Below, piece after piece: positions 15,345 to 24,211 of a DNA stretch of 39,324 nt (positions are counted from its first letter, which is position 1; every line of letters begins with the position of its first letter). The stretch comes from Telluribacter humicola. Lineage in GTDB: Bacteria > Bacteroidota > Bacteroidia > Cytophagales > Spirosomataceae. The translations under genes and the position numbers were made by a program. The notes under the pieces are model-generated. The model made no database searches, was not told where the DNA came from, and saw only the letters and a program-made list of their open reading frames with translations. Location: contig NZ_JAFIQT010000014.1 of NCBI RefSeq assembly GCF_017355935.1, positions 1 to 39,324 on the forward strand, written 5' to 3'.

Positions 15345-16681
15345 TTTATTGGTACAAAAAATACTTTGAAACCATCTTGCAATTGCAGTTTTTGCCGAAC
15401 CTCACGCCGCCGACCCGTCGTAGCCGCCGACGCCAGGCCAGCGCCAAGTGTAGCCAGAGCATTGCCGGCACCATAAATCTGAGTCGCCCGATTAACTGAA
15501 TAGCCTGCCGACCAGGCCGCCTGTCCAGCCGCTTGGTTCAAAGCGTTGTTTGTCGCTTGATCAATTTGTTGGCGGGATGGTTTTTCTGATTGTACAGCTA
15601 GCCCTTCGTTCATGTCCAGATCAAGAGCACGCAAACGAACGGGTACTGCCTCGCCGGTAGCCAGCAGCCGTAGCGTTGTGATATTAAATAAGGCCCGCGT
15701 ATTGTTTACCTGCACGAAACCAACCAGGATTGAGCCTTTCGGAGCAAAGCGACCGCGGATCATGGCATCGGCCAGCGTTCGGAACATTACCCGGGATCCA
15801 TTGGATATTGTCTGATCCCCACTTACCACGCCAGGAATGGGGTCGTTGGCTTCAATCTGACTACGCTCTACGACAGACCTATCGAAGGCCTCTTGATGAT
15901 TACTAGATGCAGTAGTGCCGCCATTTCCAGCTTCAGCCTTGACCGTATTGAAACCAGCGCGCATGAGGTATTCATCCCGTGCCTTATTACGTAAAGGATC
16001 CTCCGTCGTTGTGTATTCATCTTGTGAACGGCGGGGAGAGGGCGTCTTGTCATTCGAGTAGTTCCGGCTGCGTGGTTGTCTAGCCAGCTGCTGGGAGCGG
16101 GTCAGCTCTTGCTGCACGGAGGCATCCTGTCGAACGGAATCTGTTGCCTTGGTCTTTTTTCGGTTTTCTTCCTGCTGTTTGAGAGCTAGACCATAAATAC
16201 TGTTTACATCGTCGTAGTTCATGGTCCGCATTTGCTCATCATCAGCATAATCGGTTGGCTGCGAGGTTTGGCTGCGTTCACGTTCGGCCACATCTATTGG
16301 CTCTGCCGGCACAGGGGCCATTTGCGCGGCCTGAAATCCATTGGAAGAAACCGTCATTTTCCAAAGCATGACCACGATGGAGACGACGGCAATTGAACCC
16401 AAACCTAGTGCCACAATGGCCTTTTTCCGTTTTGTTGCCTCCGCTTTGTTTAATGCATTCGTACGGACATTAGCTACATTTTCTTCTTCCTCTTCCATAA
16501 ATTCCTCCTCAAACAAGAACTTCTCATCTATTACTTCCTCGTCAGTAATTCCATCTTCGGACCATTGACTGATAGGAGAGAGTTTTGCCTCATTCTCATT
16601 GGGAAATGTTTTTTGGTCGTATTGGTCTTCAAATGCGTCGTCACGTAGTTGAGCTTCACGCTTTTTTCTTTCTCCAGTCAT
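15341..16681 (-). CDS. traM: Conjugal transfer protein TraM (VirB10-like)
   Basis: I start at the ATG at 16681 (MTGERKKRE), because an upstream ATG would add 30 residues that overlap deep into traN. About 446 aa. The architecture is that of TraM: a charged cytoplasmic N-terminus with an acidic stretch (FLFEEEFMEEEEE), one membrane helix (AIVALGLGSIAVVSIVVMLW), a low-complexity Gln/Ser-rich periplasmic linker, and a C-terminal VirB10/TrbI-type domain (RFAPKGSILVGFVQV, LDLDMNEGLAV). It would span both membranes as a core channel scaffold. It overlaps the end of traN by 26 bp. Confidence 0.88.
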   Translation of the reverse strand: MTGERKKREAQLRDDAFEDQYDQKTFPNENEAKLSPISQWSEDGITDEEVIDEKFLFEEEFMEEEEENVANVRTNALNKAEATKRKKAIVALGLGSIAVVSIVVMLWKMTVSSNGFQAAQMAPVPAEPIDVAERERSQTSQPTDYADDEQMRTMNYDDVNSIYGLALKQQEENRKKTKATDSVRQDASVQQELTRSQQLARQPRSRNYSNDKTPSPRRSQDEYTTTEDPLRNKARDEYLMRAGFNTVKAEAGNGGTTASSNHQEAFDRSVVERSQIEANDPIPGVVSGDQTISNGSRVMFRTLADAMIRGRFAPKGSILVGFVQVNNTRALFNITTLRLLATGEAVPVRLRALDLDMNEGLAVQSEKPSRQQIDQATNNALNQAAGQAAWSAGYSVNRATQIYGAGNALATLGAGLASAATTGRRREVRQKLQLQDGFKVFFVPIK

Positions 16682-17657
16682 TCCAAATCCAGGTTGAGTT
16701 TGAAAAACGTTCTTTATTAGTCTCCTTTTTGAGTTTATCTTGACGTAATCCTGACTGGGTCGAGCGGGCATACAAAACGGTCTTCATCGGCAGGCTGAGC
16801 GTGACATTGCGAGTCCCCCGTTTCTCACGGATATTGACTACAAACTCACTCCGGGTTTGCGGAGCGAACTGCGGTAAAGCAAACCGCAGCTGAACTTTTT
16901 GGTCCGCCTCGACCCGGTCAGGCACCGTTTCAACTATTGGTTCCATTGGGTAGGTCTCTCCGTCGAGGTATATACCTTTTCTTTTTCTAGCCTGGTTCTG
17001 ATACCAGAAACTTACCTGATCGAGGAGATAGGGCATGGCGGTTTTGTTATGTATGGTCAGCTGGACATAGGTATTCGTTGCATCGTGCAGCAGATGAGTG
17101 AGTTTGACTACGATGCCGCTATTTCGCTCCTGATCGAAGTTCTGTGGCTCCTCACTCAGCAGTGAGTCCATCCGAGTTTTCAGGTGGTTTTTAGAATTTA
17201 AATCCAATTGTTCCTGGTAACCCAGTGGCTCCTCAACAGGAGTTCTTAATGACGTAGGATTCACTGATGCTAGTAGTTGATTGCTACTAGTTGTCCTCTC
17301 TGGAGGAGTCATGCCTAGTTCTGTTTCAGCGGACCGTTGCATTTTGGCTATATCGACAAAGGCAGGCGATGTTCCTTCCGATACTCTTAGATAACCTAAA
17401 AACGTATCGTCGGAAGTTCTGACCAGTAGGGGCGTAACCCGAGCTGATGAAGTTTTGGGTCGGACAAAAACAATGTTTCCCGATTCGATTTTTACCAGGT
17501 ACTCTGGGCTAATGTCCACCAAAGCCACCTTAGACGGAAAAATCAAATACGTTGTCGAGGTTCGGTTGACCTTGATTGTATCGGGTAGATAGGTTTGCGC
17601 ACGGCACCAGGTAAAAGTTCCAACGGCCAGCATTAGAAAAATAATTTTCTTACTCAT
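16656..17657 (-). CDS. traN: Conjugal transfer protein TraN (DUF4138, VirB9-like)
   Basis: A 333-aa exported protein with an N-terminal signal peptide (MSKKIIFLMLAVGTFTWCRAQ) followed by the TraN start signature, TSTTYLIFPSKVALVDIS. The C-terminal half is beta-rich (YVQLTIHNKTAMPYLLDQVSFW). This is the outer-membrane-associated core component that pairs with TraM. It lies between traK and traM, the order being K, N, M, as a variant of the Bacteroides K-L-M-N order. No traL is seen between traK and traM. Confidence 0.88.
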   Translation of the reverse strand: MSKKIIFLMLAVGTFTWCRAQTYLPDTIKVNRTSTTYLIFPSKVALVDISPEYLVKIESGNIVFVRPKTSSARVTPLLVRTSDDTFLGYLRVSEGTSPAFVDIAKMQRSAETELGMTPPERTTSSNQLLASVNPTSLRTPVEEPLGYQEQLDLNSKNHLKTRMDSLLSEEPQNFDQERNSGIVVKLTHLLHDATNTYVQLTIHNKTAMPYLLDQVSFWYQNQARKRKGIYLDGETYPMEPIVETVPDRVEADQKVQLRFALPQFAPQTRSEFVVNIREKRGTRNVTLSLPMKTVLYARSTQSGLRQDKLKKETNKERFSNSTWIWNDWRKKKA

Positions 17658-17670
17658 CGGATAATTCTGA

Positions 17671-18309
17671 TTAGTGGTTTGTGGCTACCGACCGTGCTTC
17701 CTCGGCTTGAACCGGACGCGGGTAATCAATGAAGGAAAAAGTATCTATCAAAAGACCGTAAGGGTTGATATCCGAGCGAAGTTGGCGCGAGAGTGTGAAA
17801 CGCGCCGCGACGGGTTGCACAGCAATCTGATTGTCATATACTACCTGCTGAGCTCCCCAGACAAAGCCTTTATACGGTTCGACGCTCATATCCACCTTTA
17901 CCGAATCACAGGTCCAGTTGGTATGCGAGTTATAGCGATGGTAGTTTTCCAGTACCCGGCCCCGTTTGAAGGTTTCGTAGATTGCCCGACCATCGTTATG
18001 ATCCACTAGCTTCATGCCGTGGTTTACCCGTTCGCGAAAAGTGCTGGCATCATGCTGGAACATGAGGTCCATAAAGGATCTAACCAGGTTTCGTGCTTCG
18101 TATTGGGTCGGCTGTACCTGCCCGGCTGAAATGGCCGCGTTGGTTCCATTATCGGATACCATATACACCCGTTCGGCGTTATGGCTACTTTCCTTTATGT
18201 AGGCGTACAACCAGGCGACATTGCTCAGCGCCAATGCGACTATTAAGCCTAGACAAACCACTTTCAGGGATTTGATAAGGTGTGTTACGTTGTTTGCTTG
18301 TTGCATCAT
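17671..18309 (-). CDS. traK: Conjugal transfer protein TraK (VirB8-like)
   Basis: I use the ATG at 18309 (MMQQANNV), which leaves a 10-bp gap after traJ; a farther ATG at 18357 would overlap traJ. About 212 aa. There is one N-terminal membrane helix (VVCLGLIVALALSNVAWLYAY) and a periplasmic domain (NLVRSFMDLMFQHD, FTLSRQLRSDINPYGLLIDTF) typical of TraK. VirB8-like proteins assemble the inner-membrane base of the channel. The family fit and operon position agree. Confidence 0.88.
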   Translation of the reverse strand: MMQQANNVTHLIKSLKVVCLGLIVALALSNVAWLYAYIKESSHNAERVYMVSDNGTNAAISAGQVQPTQYEARNLVRSFMDLMFQHDASTFRERVNHGMKLVDHNDGRAIYETFKRGRVLENYHRYNSHTNWTCDSVKVDMSVEPYKGFVWGAQQVVYDNQIAVQPVAARFTLSRQLRSDINPYGLLIDTFSFIDYPRPVQAEEARSVATNH

Positions 18310-18319
18310 TAGTTTTACT

Positions 18320-19402
18320 TTATGACTCACGATCAGTTTTACGCCCGGAGCTGCCATTGTTTATAACAAAGGCACTTTCTCGCTCAGCGCTTCGGTTCAC
18401 TGGCTTTCCGCTAGTATTAGACAGAGTGCTTCTTCTAGTGGTAGTATTGCTTGAACGAGCTGCGCCACCACTCGAACCCGTCCTGCTCACGGACTGAGCG
18501 GTACGGGCAGCGGCACCCGGTAAGTTGGCTCCTTTGCTGGCCGCCCAGCTACCCAGGCCTCCGGCCGAGGTCATACCTCCAATGAAGGCGTTTGTTAAAA
18601 AGGGTGTGGCCAGATAGGCTCCAATTACACAGTAGTGTACAACCACCAGATTGAAGACGGCTCCAAATCGCTGTTCTAGCGTAGCGTTATTCATCATATT
18701 GTCAATGTGCGTGTCCACCAGGTTGTCCACGTAGAAATTGACTATGCTGTCGAGTACTCCGATTGTCATTGCCCAGAATTTGGCGTGTAGCAAATTACGG
18801 AACCAATAACCCATGGCACCCTGTAATCCGGGAATCATGGAAATTAGAATCGCAATTGGTCCTGTAATCATGAGAAAGACCGTGACCAGCACCTGCATTT
18901 TGGCCACGAAGGCTCGGATAAGCAGCGTCAAGCCTTCGGCCACCAGACGAACCATTTTTAGAATGACCATTTCCATGGAATTGCTCATTACACCCAGTAC
19001 AATGTCAATATCCTTCTTCATCTGATCCGAGTCCCAGGACAGGTCGAAATCTTTCCAAAGGTTATCGTTAACGGTAGAGAAAGCTCCGTCCACCTTGGCG
19101 GTCATGGCTTTCAGCGAAGCCAGTACCTCTTGTGGATCTTTAGGTGAGAAAAGTCCGGCGACCGAGTCGATCATACCCGTCACAATGCTCAGCAGATCTC
19201 CATAGAGTGTCAGTACAATGGTCAATATTATAGCCCTGATCAGGGGGGTATAGTCGGTTGTAAGATCGGAAGACACCAGAAAAGTACGTCCAAGAGCCCA
19301 CAGAAAATTGACCATCATTAACAACGCCGCCAGACCCAGTACTTTGGTACGGATAAGATCGCTGTTGCTAGCCAATAGAAAGCCAAACGATTCCTCATTC
19401 AT
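18320..19402 (-). CDS. traJ: Conjugal transfer protein TraJ (VirB6/TrbL-like)
   Basis: A 360-aa polytopic membrane protein: helices near residues 20-42, 52-75, 150-190 (including MQVLVTVFLMITGPIAILIS), 205-225 and 245-270. The Ser/Thr/Arg-rich tail (after about residue 300) is probably cytoplasmic. VirB6-like proteins line the inner-membrane part of the conduit. It sits 12 bp after traG and 10 bp before traK. Confidence 0.88.
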   Translation of the reverse strand: MNEESFGFLLASNSDLIRTKVLGLAALLMMVNFLWALGRTFLVSSDLTTDYTPLIRAIILTIVLTLYGDLLSIVTGMIDSVAGLFSPKDPQEVLASLKAMTAKVDGAFSTVNDNLWKDFDLSWDSDQMKKDIDIVLGVMSNSMEMVILKMVRLVAEGLTLLIRAFVAKMQVLVTVFLMITGPIAILISMIPGLQGAMGYWFRNLLHAKFWAMTIGVLDSIVNFYVDNLVDTHIDNMMNNATLEQRFGAVFNLVVVHYCVIGAYLATPFLTNAFIGGMTSAGGLGSWAASKGANLPGAAARTAQSVSRTGSSGGAARSSNTTTRRSTLSNTSGKPVNRSAERESAFVINNGSSGRKTDRES

Positions 19403-19414
19403 GCGATAAATAGC

Positions 19415-21856
19415 TTAAATTATTCCTTCGGCTTTGTCTTCATTATACTGGCGCACGGCATGTACAATGTTACCCCGGTAGGTACTGGTCAGGTCACGCA
19501 GATGCTCCCGCTCGGCAGGCTTCGAAGTAAGCAGGGGGTAAATACTGGGAGCGGCCTCTAAACGGTACACTTTTCCGTGTTCTCCCTGGCGGATAAAGAT
19601 TTCCCGCCAGGTCTTGGTTACCCTAATCGAGCGCATCTTCTCCAATTCATGCCGGGTGAATCCAAGCACTGCCGAAACCCGGTCAAGCTGCTTGGCATCC
19701 TGATGGTTGAGAATGATTTTGGTGTCGGCATTGACCACGATAACCGGACCTACTGCTGAATCTTCGATTTCTTTTACCCCCTGCGTAATGATGCACATGG
19801 AGCCATTGTTCTTACGTATGGTTCGGTACATCATTTCTACAAAATCTCCCATACCTTCCGATAGCATGGACCAGGCTTCATCCATATACAGGTACTTCAC
19901 ATCTTTGGGATAGCGGCGGATCACGTCCAGTGAAAGCTCGGTGACCAGCATAGTGACCACTGATTTTAGCAACTCATTGTCTTTAATCCGGGCCATGTCA
20001 AAGCATACCAAAGAATACGCACTGATGTCCTCGTTTTCGCTCCCGTCCAATACGTCCCGGTAATGCCCTACCACGAATGGTTCCAGGCAGGTAAAGAATT
20101 CAGCAAAATCGAAGGCTTTGTGCCAGCGAATCAACTCCTCACTATTTTCTTTTTCCTTCAGGTACTGATACAGAAAATCATAGAATCCGATCAGACTTGG
20201 AACAGCCGTAGGCGGCTCGCTTTGCGCGTTGTACCATTCATAATAGATCGGAATAAGCCGCACCAGCACCGAGCGTTCGGCCTGCCTTACTGGCCGCTTG
20301 TATCCTTTCCAGATAATAGCCAATAGCGTAGAAAGGAAATTGATTTTGTCGCCATCGGGAAGGTAGTTCCCCTCGGTATCCATCTGTATACTGAAAGGGT
20401 TGAACTTAATCGGCTTCTGCGGGTCATATTGGTAGTAGCGTCCGCCCAGAGCGGTCATGAGTGATAGATAGGTTCCACCTACATCAATGATGATCTGTCT
20501 GTGCCCGGCCTCATACCGCTGCAGCATGAAATAACCCATAGTGAAGGATTTGCCAGAGCCTGTAGGGCCTACCACCACGCTGTTCTGATTGTTGAGGTCC
20601 GTATTAAATAAATTGACCAAAACGGGATTGCCATAGCGGTCGGCGAGGAGCTCCCCCTGATTGGCTGTACGGTAGTTGGTCGCACAGTTGAGGTAGCAAG
20701 CAGCATTGTCGCCCGACATCAGTAACCACCGGTAGTTTTGGTATCCGTTTCCAGGAGCCAGAGCCAAGAAAAGATTGGTTGTATCCATCGTTTCAACGAA
20801 TACGTCGGCTCCGCCCATCGCCCGAAAAGCCGCTATTCCCTGCTGCACCATTCTCTCTCTCAGTTTATTATCGGTATTCCAAACCACAAGCGACAGATTG
20901 ACACTCATCAAACTCTTGTTGTCCGTGCGAAGCCCGTCGATATAGTCCTCGAGTTCAAGCATTTTAATCTTGTTCTCGTGAGTCATTAGAAAATCAAGGT
21001 TGCGGTTGATTTTCTGTTCGAATTCCAGCGAACTAATCATCCTCTCGGTGTCCTCGATCAGGAAGCTCGTCACCAGTAGGTGCGGGATTTGCAAGTCGAG
21101 TGCCAGGGTTGAGACATAGGGAGCTTCCACACCAGTCCGACTTGGCTGAGTATTATGAATTACCGAAGGTTGTCCGGTCATCGTTAGCACATTTGCCTTC
21201 TTCTCTCCAACCCCAACGAAGGTAGCATCGGGTTGTATGGACCGGTTGAGCGTCGAAGGCTGACGGTTAAATTCCAGATTAAAGTATTGGAGATAGAGAT
21301 TTTCCAGATCCTCTTCGTTCAATCGGCTCAACCGTATCTGCCCGAGCGAAATGCTTTGGATAAACTCTTCCGCCGCCCGTTCCGCCCGTTCTGCTAGCGC
21401 GTCAATGCCATCGAAGGGGTTCTTAAGCATTGGCAGCCCAAGTCGTGCCCAAATAGTATTAGCGGCATTCGTACGGGGTTGCCGTTCGTTTCCAAAAGAG
21501 AGGCATAGGTAGGATGCATGATGCAATACCGGCTTGTCCTGCAGGTGGGCATGCTGTCTTTGGGTGAATGGCGCATTTACTTTGTCCATCAAACCTTTGG
21601 GGATCCTATGTCTCTTGGTGTAGTAGGCATCCAATTTTTGTATGACTGTCCCAACGGGTAATGTTCGGGAGGCACGGTAAAAAGCCGAACTCAGTGCATC
21701 ATATTCTCCGTCCGTAATGCTTTCTGTTTCCACACCTTCAAGACGATAGCATATTACGATCCGCCCGTCTTTTAGAACAGCGATTGCCCCGCCGTCACTA
21801 CTGTTTTCAATATTGAATACGGGAAACACCGCGTCGTAATTGACTGTTTTTGCCAC
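19415..21856 (-). CDS. traG: Conjugation ATPase TraG (VirB4-like)
   Basis: An 813-aa ATPase. Walker A is GPTGSGKSFTMG at about residue 428 and Walker B is YLYMDEAWSML at about residue 657. The N-terminal 400 residues carry the usual VirB4/CagE-like region. It energises pilus assembly and substrate transfer at the inner membrane. The ATG at 21856 lies 50 bp inside the end of traF, a coupled overlap. Both ATPase motifs are intact and the length is normal for TraG of Bacteroidota elements. Confidence 0.95.
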   Translation of the reverse strand: MAKTVNYDAVFPVFNIENSSDGGAIAVLKDGRIVICYRLEGVETESITDGEYDALSSAFYRASRTLPVGTVIQKLDAYYTKRHRIPKGLMDKVNAPFTQRQHAHLQDKPVLHHASYLCLSFGNERQPRTNAANTIWARLGLPMLKNPFDGIDALAERAERAAEEFIQSISLGQIRLSRLNEEDLENLYLQYFNLEFNRQPSTLNRSIQPDATFVGVGEKKANVLTMTGQPSVIHNTQPSRTGVEAPYVSTLALDLQIPHLLVTSFLIEDTERMISSLEFEQKINRNLDFLMTHENKIKMLELEDYIDGLRTDNKSLMSVNLSLVVWNTDNKLRERMVQQGIAAFRAMGGADVFVETMDTTNLFLALAPGNGYQNYRWLLMSGDNAACYLNCATNYRTANQGELLADRYGNPVLVNLFNTDLNNQNSVVVGPTGSGKSFTMGYFMLQRYEAGHRQIIIDVGGTYLSLMTALGGRYYQYDPQKPIKFNPFSIQMDTEGNYLPDGDKINFLSTLLAIIWKGYKRPVRQAERSVLVRLIPIYYEWYNAQSEPPTAVPSLIGFYDFLYQYLKEKENSEELIRWHKAFDFAEFFTCLEPFVVGHYRDVLDGSENEDISAYSLVCFDMARIKDNELLKSVVTMLVTELSLDVIRRYPKDVKYLYMDEAWSMLSEGMGDFVEMMYRTIRKNNGSMCIITQGVKEIEDSAVGPVIVVNADTKIILNHQDAKQLDRVSAVLGFTRHELEKMRSIRVTKTWREIFIRQGEHGKVYRLEAAPSIYPLLTSKPAEREHLRDLTSTYRGNIVHAVRQYNEDKAEGII

Positions 21857-22145
21857 GAAGCTTAATGATTACGTGATTGACTTTTTTGGGTTGGAACCAA
21901 GTCCAGGAAATCATTGAAATCAGGAAAGATGGGTGTTTATGGCGCTCACCCCACCGCAGTACAAGCCACGACAACACGAGCAACAATAAGATGACTCCAT
22001 ACACCACGCGCGGAACAGGAATAACAGTTCGGGCAAGGGATGCCAAAGTTATAAGGCCGACCAATAAGCTGATGTACAAGCCCAGTTCCTGCATCCGCAT
22101 CCCTAGAATCCGGGTAGGTTTCTCCAAGGATTTTTGAACTTTCAT
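21807..22145 (-). CDS. traF: Conjugal transfer protein TraF (DUF4133, VirB3-like)
   Basis: A 112-aa protein with two adjacent membrane helices (about residues 25-45 and 48-66), which fits DUF4133/VirB3. VirB3-like proteins bind VirB4 in the inner membrane, and here the gene overlaps traG by 50 bp. It starts 2 bp after traE. Confidence 0.9.
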   Translation of the reverse strand: MKVQKSLEKPTRILGMRMQELGLYISLLVGLITLASLARTVIPVPRVVYGVILLLLVLSWLVLRWGERHKHPSFLISMISWTWFQPKKVNHVIIKLRGKNSQLRRGVSRIQY

Positions 22146-22147
22146 AC

Positions 22148-22477
22148 TTATCTGGTCATCGTGTATCCACCCGTTGAGCCACCAGAGGTGGTCTGAACAT
22201 CAGTGACAATTAGATTAAAACCAAACCATATAATGGCTCCGACTACCAGGTATAGAAGATTGCGTACAGAGTTTGGAGAGTTACTTATAAATGAAGCAAC
22301 TACCTTAACTACGCCAACAACCATTAGAATGCCGAATATTAAATTTCCAATGGTAACGATCGTTTGATAGTAGCCCGTTAAGGCTTGTGATACGGAACCT
22401 CCTGTTCCTTGAGCAAGCAGATTTAAGGAGAGGCAGGAGAGAACTAATGTCGCGGTACAGATTACGGTCTTTTTCAT
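22148..22477 (-). CDS. traE: Conjugal transfer protein TraE (DUF4134, VirB2-like)
   Basis: A 109-aa protein with a signal peptide (MKKTVICTATLVLSCLSLNL) and two further hydrophobic helices (TIGNLIFGILMVVGVVKVV and LLYLVVGAIIWFGFNLIV). DUF4134 proteins are thought to be pilin-like. The gene is the first of the tight tra series E-F-G-J-K-N-M and follows a 289-bp gap, which probably contains its promoter. Confidence 0.9.
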   Translation of the reverse strand: MKKTVICTATLVLSCLSLNLLAQGTGGSVSQALTGYYQTIVTIGNLIFGILMVVGVVKVVASFISNSPNSVRNLLYLVVGAIIWFGFNLIVTDVQTTSGGSTGGYTMTR

Positions 22478-22547
22478 CTTAATTAATAATTATTAATTGT
22501 TTTATTTAGTTACTTATTGAAATTGATCTTCTTGAAGTAGAGCTAAT

Positions 22548-22709
22548 ATGTATTTACCGGAATTAAAGCATAGCCGTAGTGTAACGCCCCAGTTCAAAAA
22601 CGAGGTTTTAGCAATGAAAGACAGCAGGCAAAGCTTCGCCAGGGCACAAAAAGGTGCCTTTGGTTTAGTAAACTCGCTTACTGCGAATACTATGTGTTTT
22701 TATTTGTGA
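22548..22709 (+). CDS. 53-codon ORF in the gap upstream of traE, opposite strand
   Basis: ATG at 22548 to TGA at 22707-22709, with no signal peptide. The segment RQSFARAQKGAFGLVNSL reads like a real protein, and the stretch is richer in G+C than the flanking AT-rich spacer. It also contains a short stem (GGCAC/GTGCC near 22640-22656). It could be a small protein, a structured RNA or a relic; no family is assigned. It would be transcribed against the tra operon. Confidence 0.35.
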   Translation: MYLPELKHSRSVTPQFKNEVLAMKDSRQSFARAQKGAFGLVNSLTANTMCFYL

Positions 22710-22766
22710 ATTGGATTGATGCGCCCGACAAAGAGGCATGGGGCGACAAGGAAGTTTATCTTTTCA

Positions 22767-23192
22767 TTATATTTTGCTGTTACGGTTGTAAATATCCTTT
22801 AACTCCTCAGCCGCATTTTTCATGTCGGCAAATCTCGACCGCCTCTTTACAAGCGTAATCGCATTTTCTTCCTGGACTTGCTCAATTGCAAAGCCCAGGT
22901 CATCACCAAAGCCTGTTTCTATGGGATCAACAGGTTCAGTATTTTCATTTTCCTTCTTCAAATATTCAGCCTTCACAGACTTCTCGAAAGAGGATTCTCC
23001 TTTTATTTGTCTGCGTCGTTCGTTGACGATTTTTCTCTGTTCTGCCAGTAAATCAGAACGATTTGCCAATAACGATACAATTACTTTTTTGGGCGGCCTA
23101 CTATAATATTTTTTATATATCTGGTAGAGTAGATAGCCTAACAAATAACAAGTAGCAGTGCCCAAGAACGTGACTATCATTTCAGCCGTCAT
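22767..23192 (-). CDS. Small membrane-anchored protein between par and tra genes
   Basis: A 141-aa protein: one N-terminal helix (about residues 5-27, VTFLGTATCYLLGYLLYQIY) and a charged, helical cytoplasmic domain. It is not recognised. It follows the parA/RHH pair by 48 bp on the same strand, and 289 bp separate it from traE. A link to the transfer apparatus or plasmid positioning is possible from the location only. Confidence 0.72.
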   Translation of the reverse strand: MTAEMIVTFLGTATCYLLGYLLYQIYKKYYSRPPKKVIVSLLANRSDLLAEQRKIVNERRRQIKGESSFEKSVKAEYLKKENENTEPVDPIETGFGDDLGFAIEQVQEENAITLVKRRSRFADMKNAAEELKDIYNRNSKI

Positions 23193-23240
23193 CTAGGCAC
23201 AAAAATAAAATAGGAGATATAAAAAATGCAAGTGGAAAAA

Positions 23241-23546
23241 TTATTTTTTCCCCATCAACTCCATTATTTCCTTGATTCTGGGATCATTTGCGATGGCTTC
23301 TGATGCTAATTCTCTGATTTCCAAGCCATGTTGGGTGGAAGCTATTTTTAGTAGACGGTGCACCGATTTGCGGATGGTGATGTTTTGGTACCCCTCCGTT
23401 TCGGCCCCCTTCTGGGATTTAGCTAGGGCTGGCTCAGCCTTCTTGTCCGTAGGTAATTGTGCCGGGGCTTGCAGTGCATCCTGAATGCTTTTCTTGGCTT
23501 CCGGGTCGTCCAGAAGTGAGGAAAAGGGTTTTTTATTTTTGGCCAT
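23241..23546 (-). CDS. RHH partner of ParA (ParG-like)
   Basis: A 101-aa protein: disordered N-terminal half (Ala, Lys, Gln-rich, residues 1-50), then a probable ribbon-helix-helix (NITIRKSVHRLLKIASTQHG followed by a second helix). Small RHH proteins next to ParA bind the centromere and stimulate ParA. It begins 2 bp after parA, so the pair is an operon of the type Ib partition layout. The RHH assignment is from pattern and context. Confidence 0.75.
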   Translation of the reverse strand: MAKNKKPFSSLLDDPEAKKSIQDALQAPAQLPTDKKAEPALAKSQKGAETEGYQNITIRKSVHRLLKIASTQHGLEIRELASEAIANDPRIKEIMELMGKK

Positions 23547-23548
23547 AG

Positions 23549-24211
23549 TTATAGTATTTGGTAGCGTTGCTTAAATTCCTGATAAAATGCTTCATAGGGT
23601 TCGGCGATGCTGGAATAGTCTAGCGGGCAGTCCATGGTACCAACACGCATGAAATCAGCACGGTTCGGCAATGCGTTGTCAAAGATGGTAATGTCTAGCA
23701 TATCGGCATATCGGTCAATGTCACCGTTCTCACGTAGGTTGTGCTGCCGGAAATTCTGTACGCCGTAAATGTTGAAATCATAGCCCCGTTCCTTACGTAT
23801 ATCACCCATTTTTTTAGCTGCCTTGATAAACTCAAAAGCCGATAAAACATCAGAATCACCCAGCCGGATGGGGACAAGGAGGCTATCGCAAAATGTTAGT
23901 GCCATTACCGCCTCATCAGGCCCGGTCATACGTGGCAGATCCAGAAAGATGAAGTCAAATTCTTCATATCGTTCATCCAGTACTGAAGCCACGTCATCCG
24001 TAGCCATAACCTCGCAGGTGTTTTCCGACTTACCGATTCTTTCTATCTCCCTAGTCCTCAACTTAGCAATGGTTCGCTGACCATCGGCATCTAACACTAG
24101 CACTCTTTTGTTTTCCCGGCTTAGACAATTAGCAAGCCAAATTGTAATGGCTGATTTTCCACTGCCTCCTTTCTGAGAGCATACGGAAATGATTCGTGTT
24201 TCTTGTTTCAT
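23549..24211 (-). CDS. parA: ParA-family partition ATPase
   Basis: A 220-aa protein with the deviant Walker A KGGSGKS (residues 14-20), a Walker B-like FIFLDLPRM, and the usual ParA fold length for the small type Ib class (no N-terminal DNA-binding domain). It moves plasmid copies along the nucleoid. It heads the - strand operon that leads into the tra genes. The upstream region (24212-24957) contains several palindromes that could be the centromere or operator. Confidence 0.92.
   Translation of the reverse strand: MKQETRIISVCSQKGGSGKSAITIWLANCLSRENKRVLVLDADGQRTIAKLRTREIERIGKSENTCEVMATDDVASVLDERYEEFDFIFLDLPRMTGPDEAVMALTFCDSLLVPIRLGDSDVLSAFEFIKAAKKMGDIRKERGYDFNIYGVQNFRQHNLRENGDIDRYADMLDITIFDNALPNRADFMRVGTMDCPLDYSSIAEPYEAFYQEFKQRYQIL

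Noticed and set aside
16681-16771. Upstream start for TraM
   Set aside because: It would overlap traN by an extra 90 bp and add residues unlike a TraM N-terminus.
22640-22660. Terminator for the 141-aa gene
   Set aside because: The GGCAC/GTGCC stem has no T-tract in the direction of that gene.
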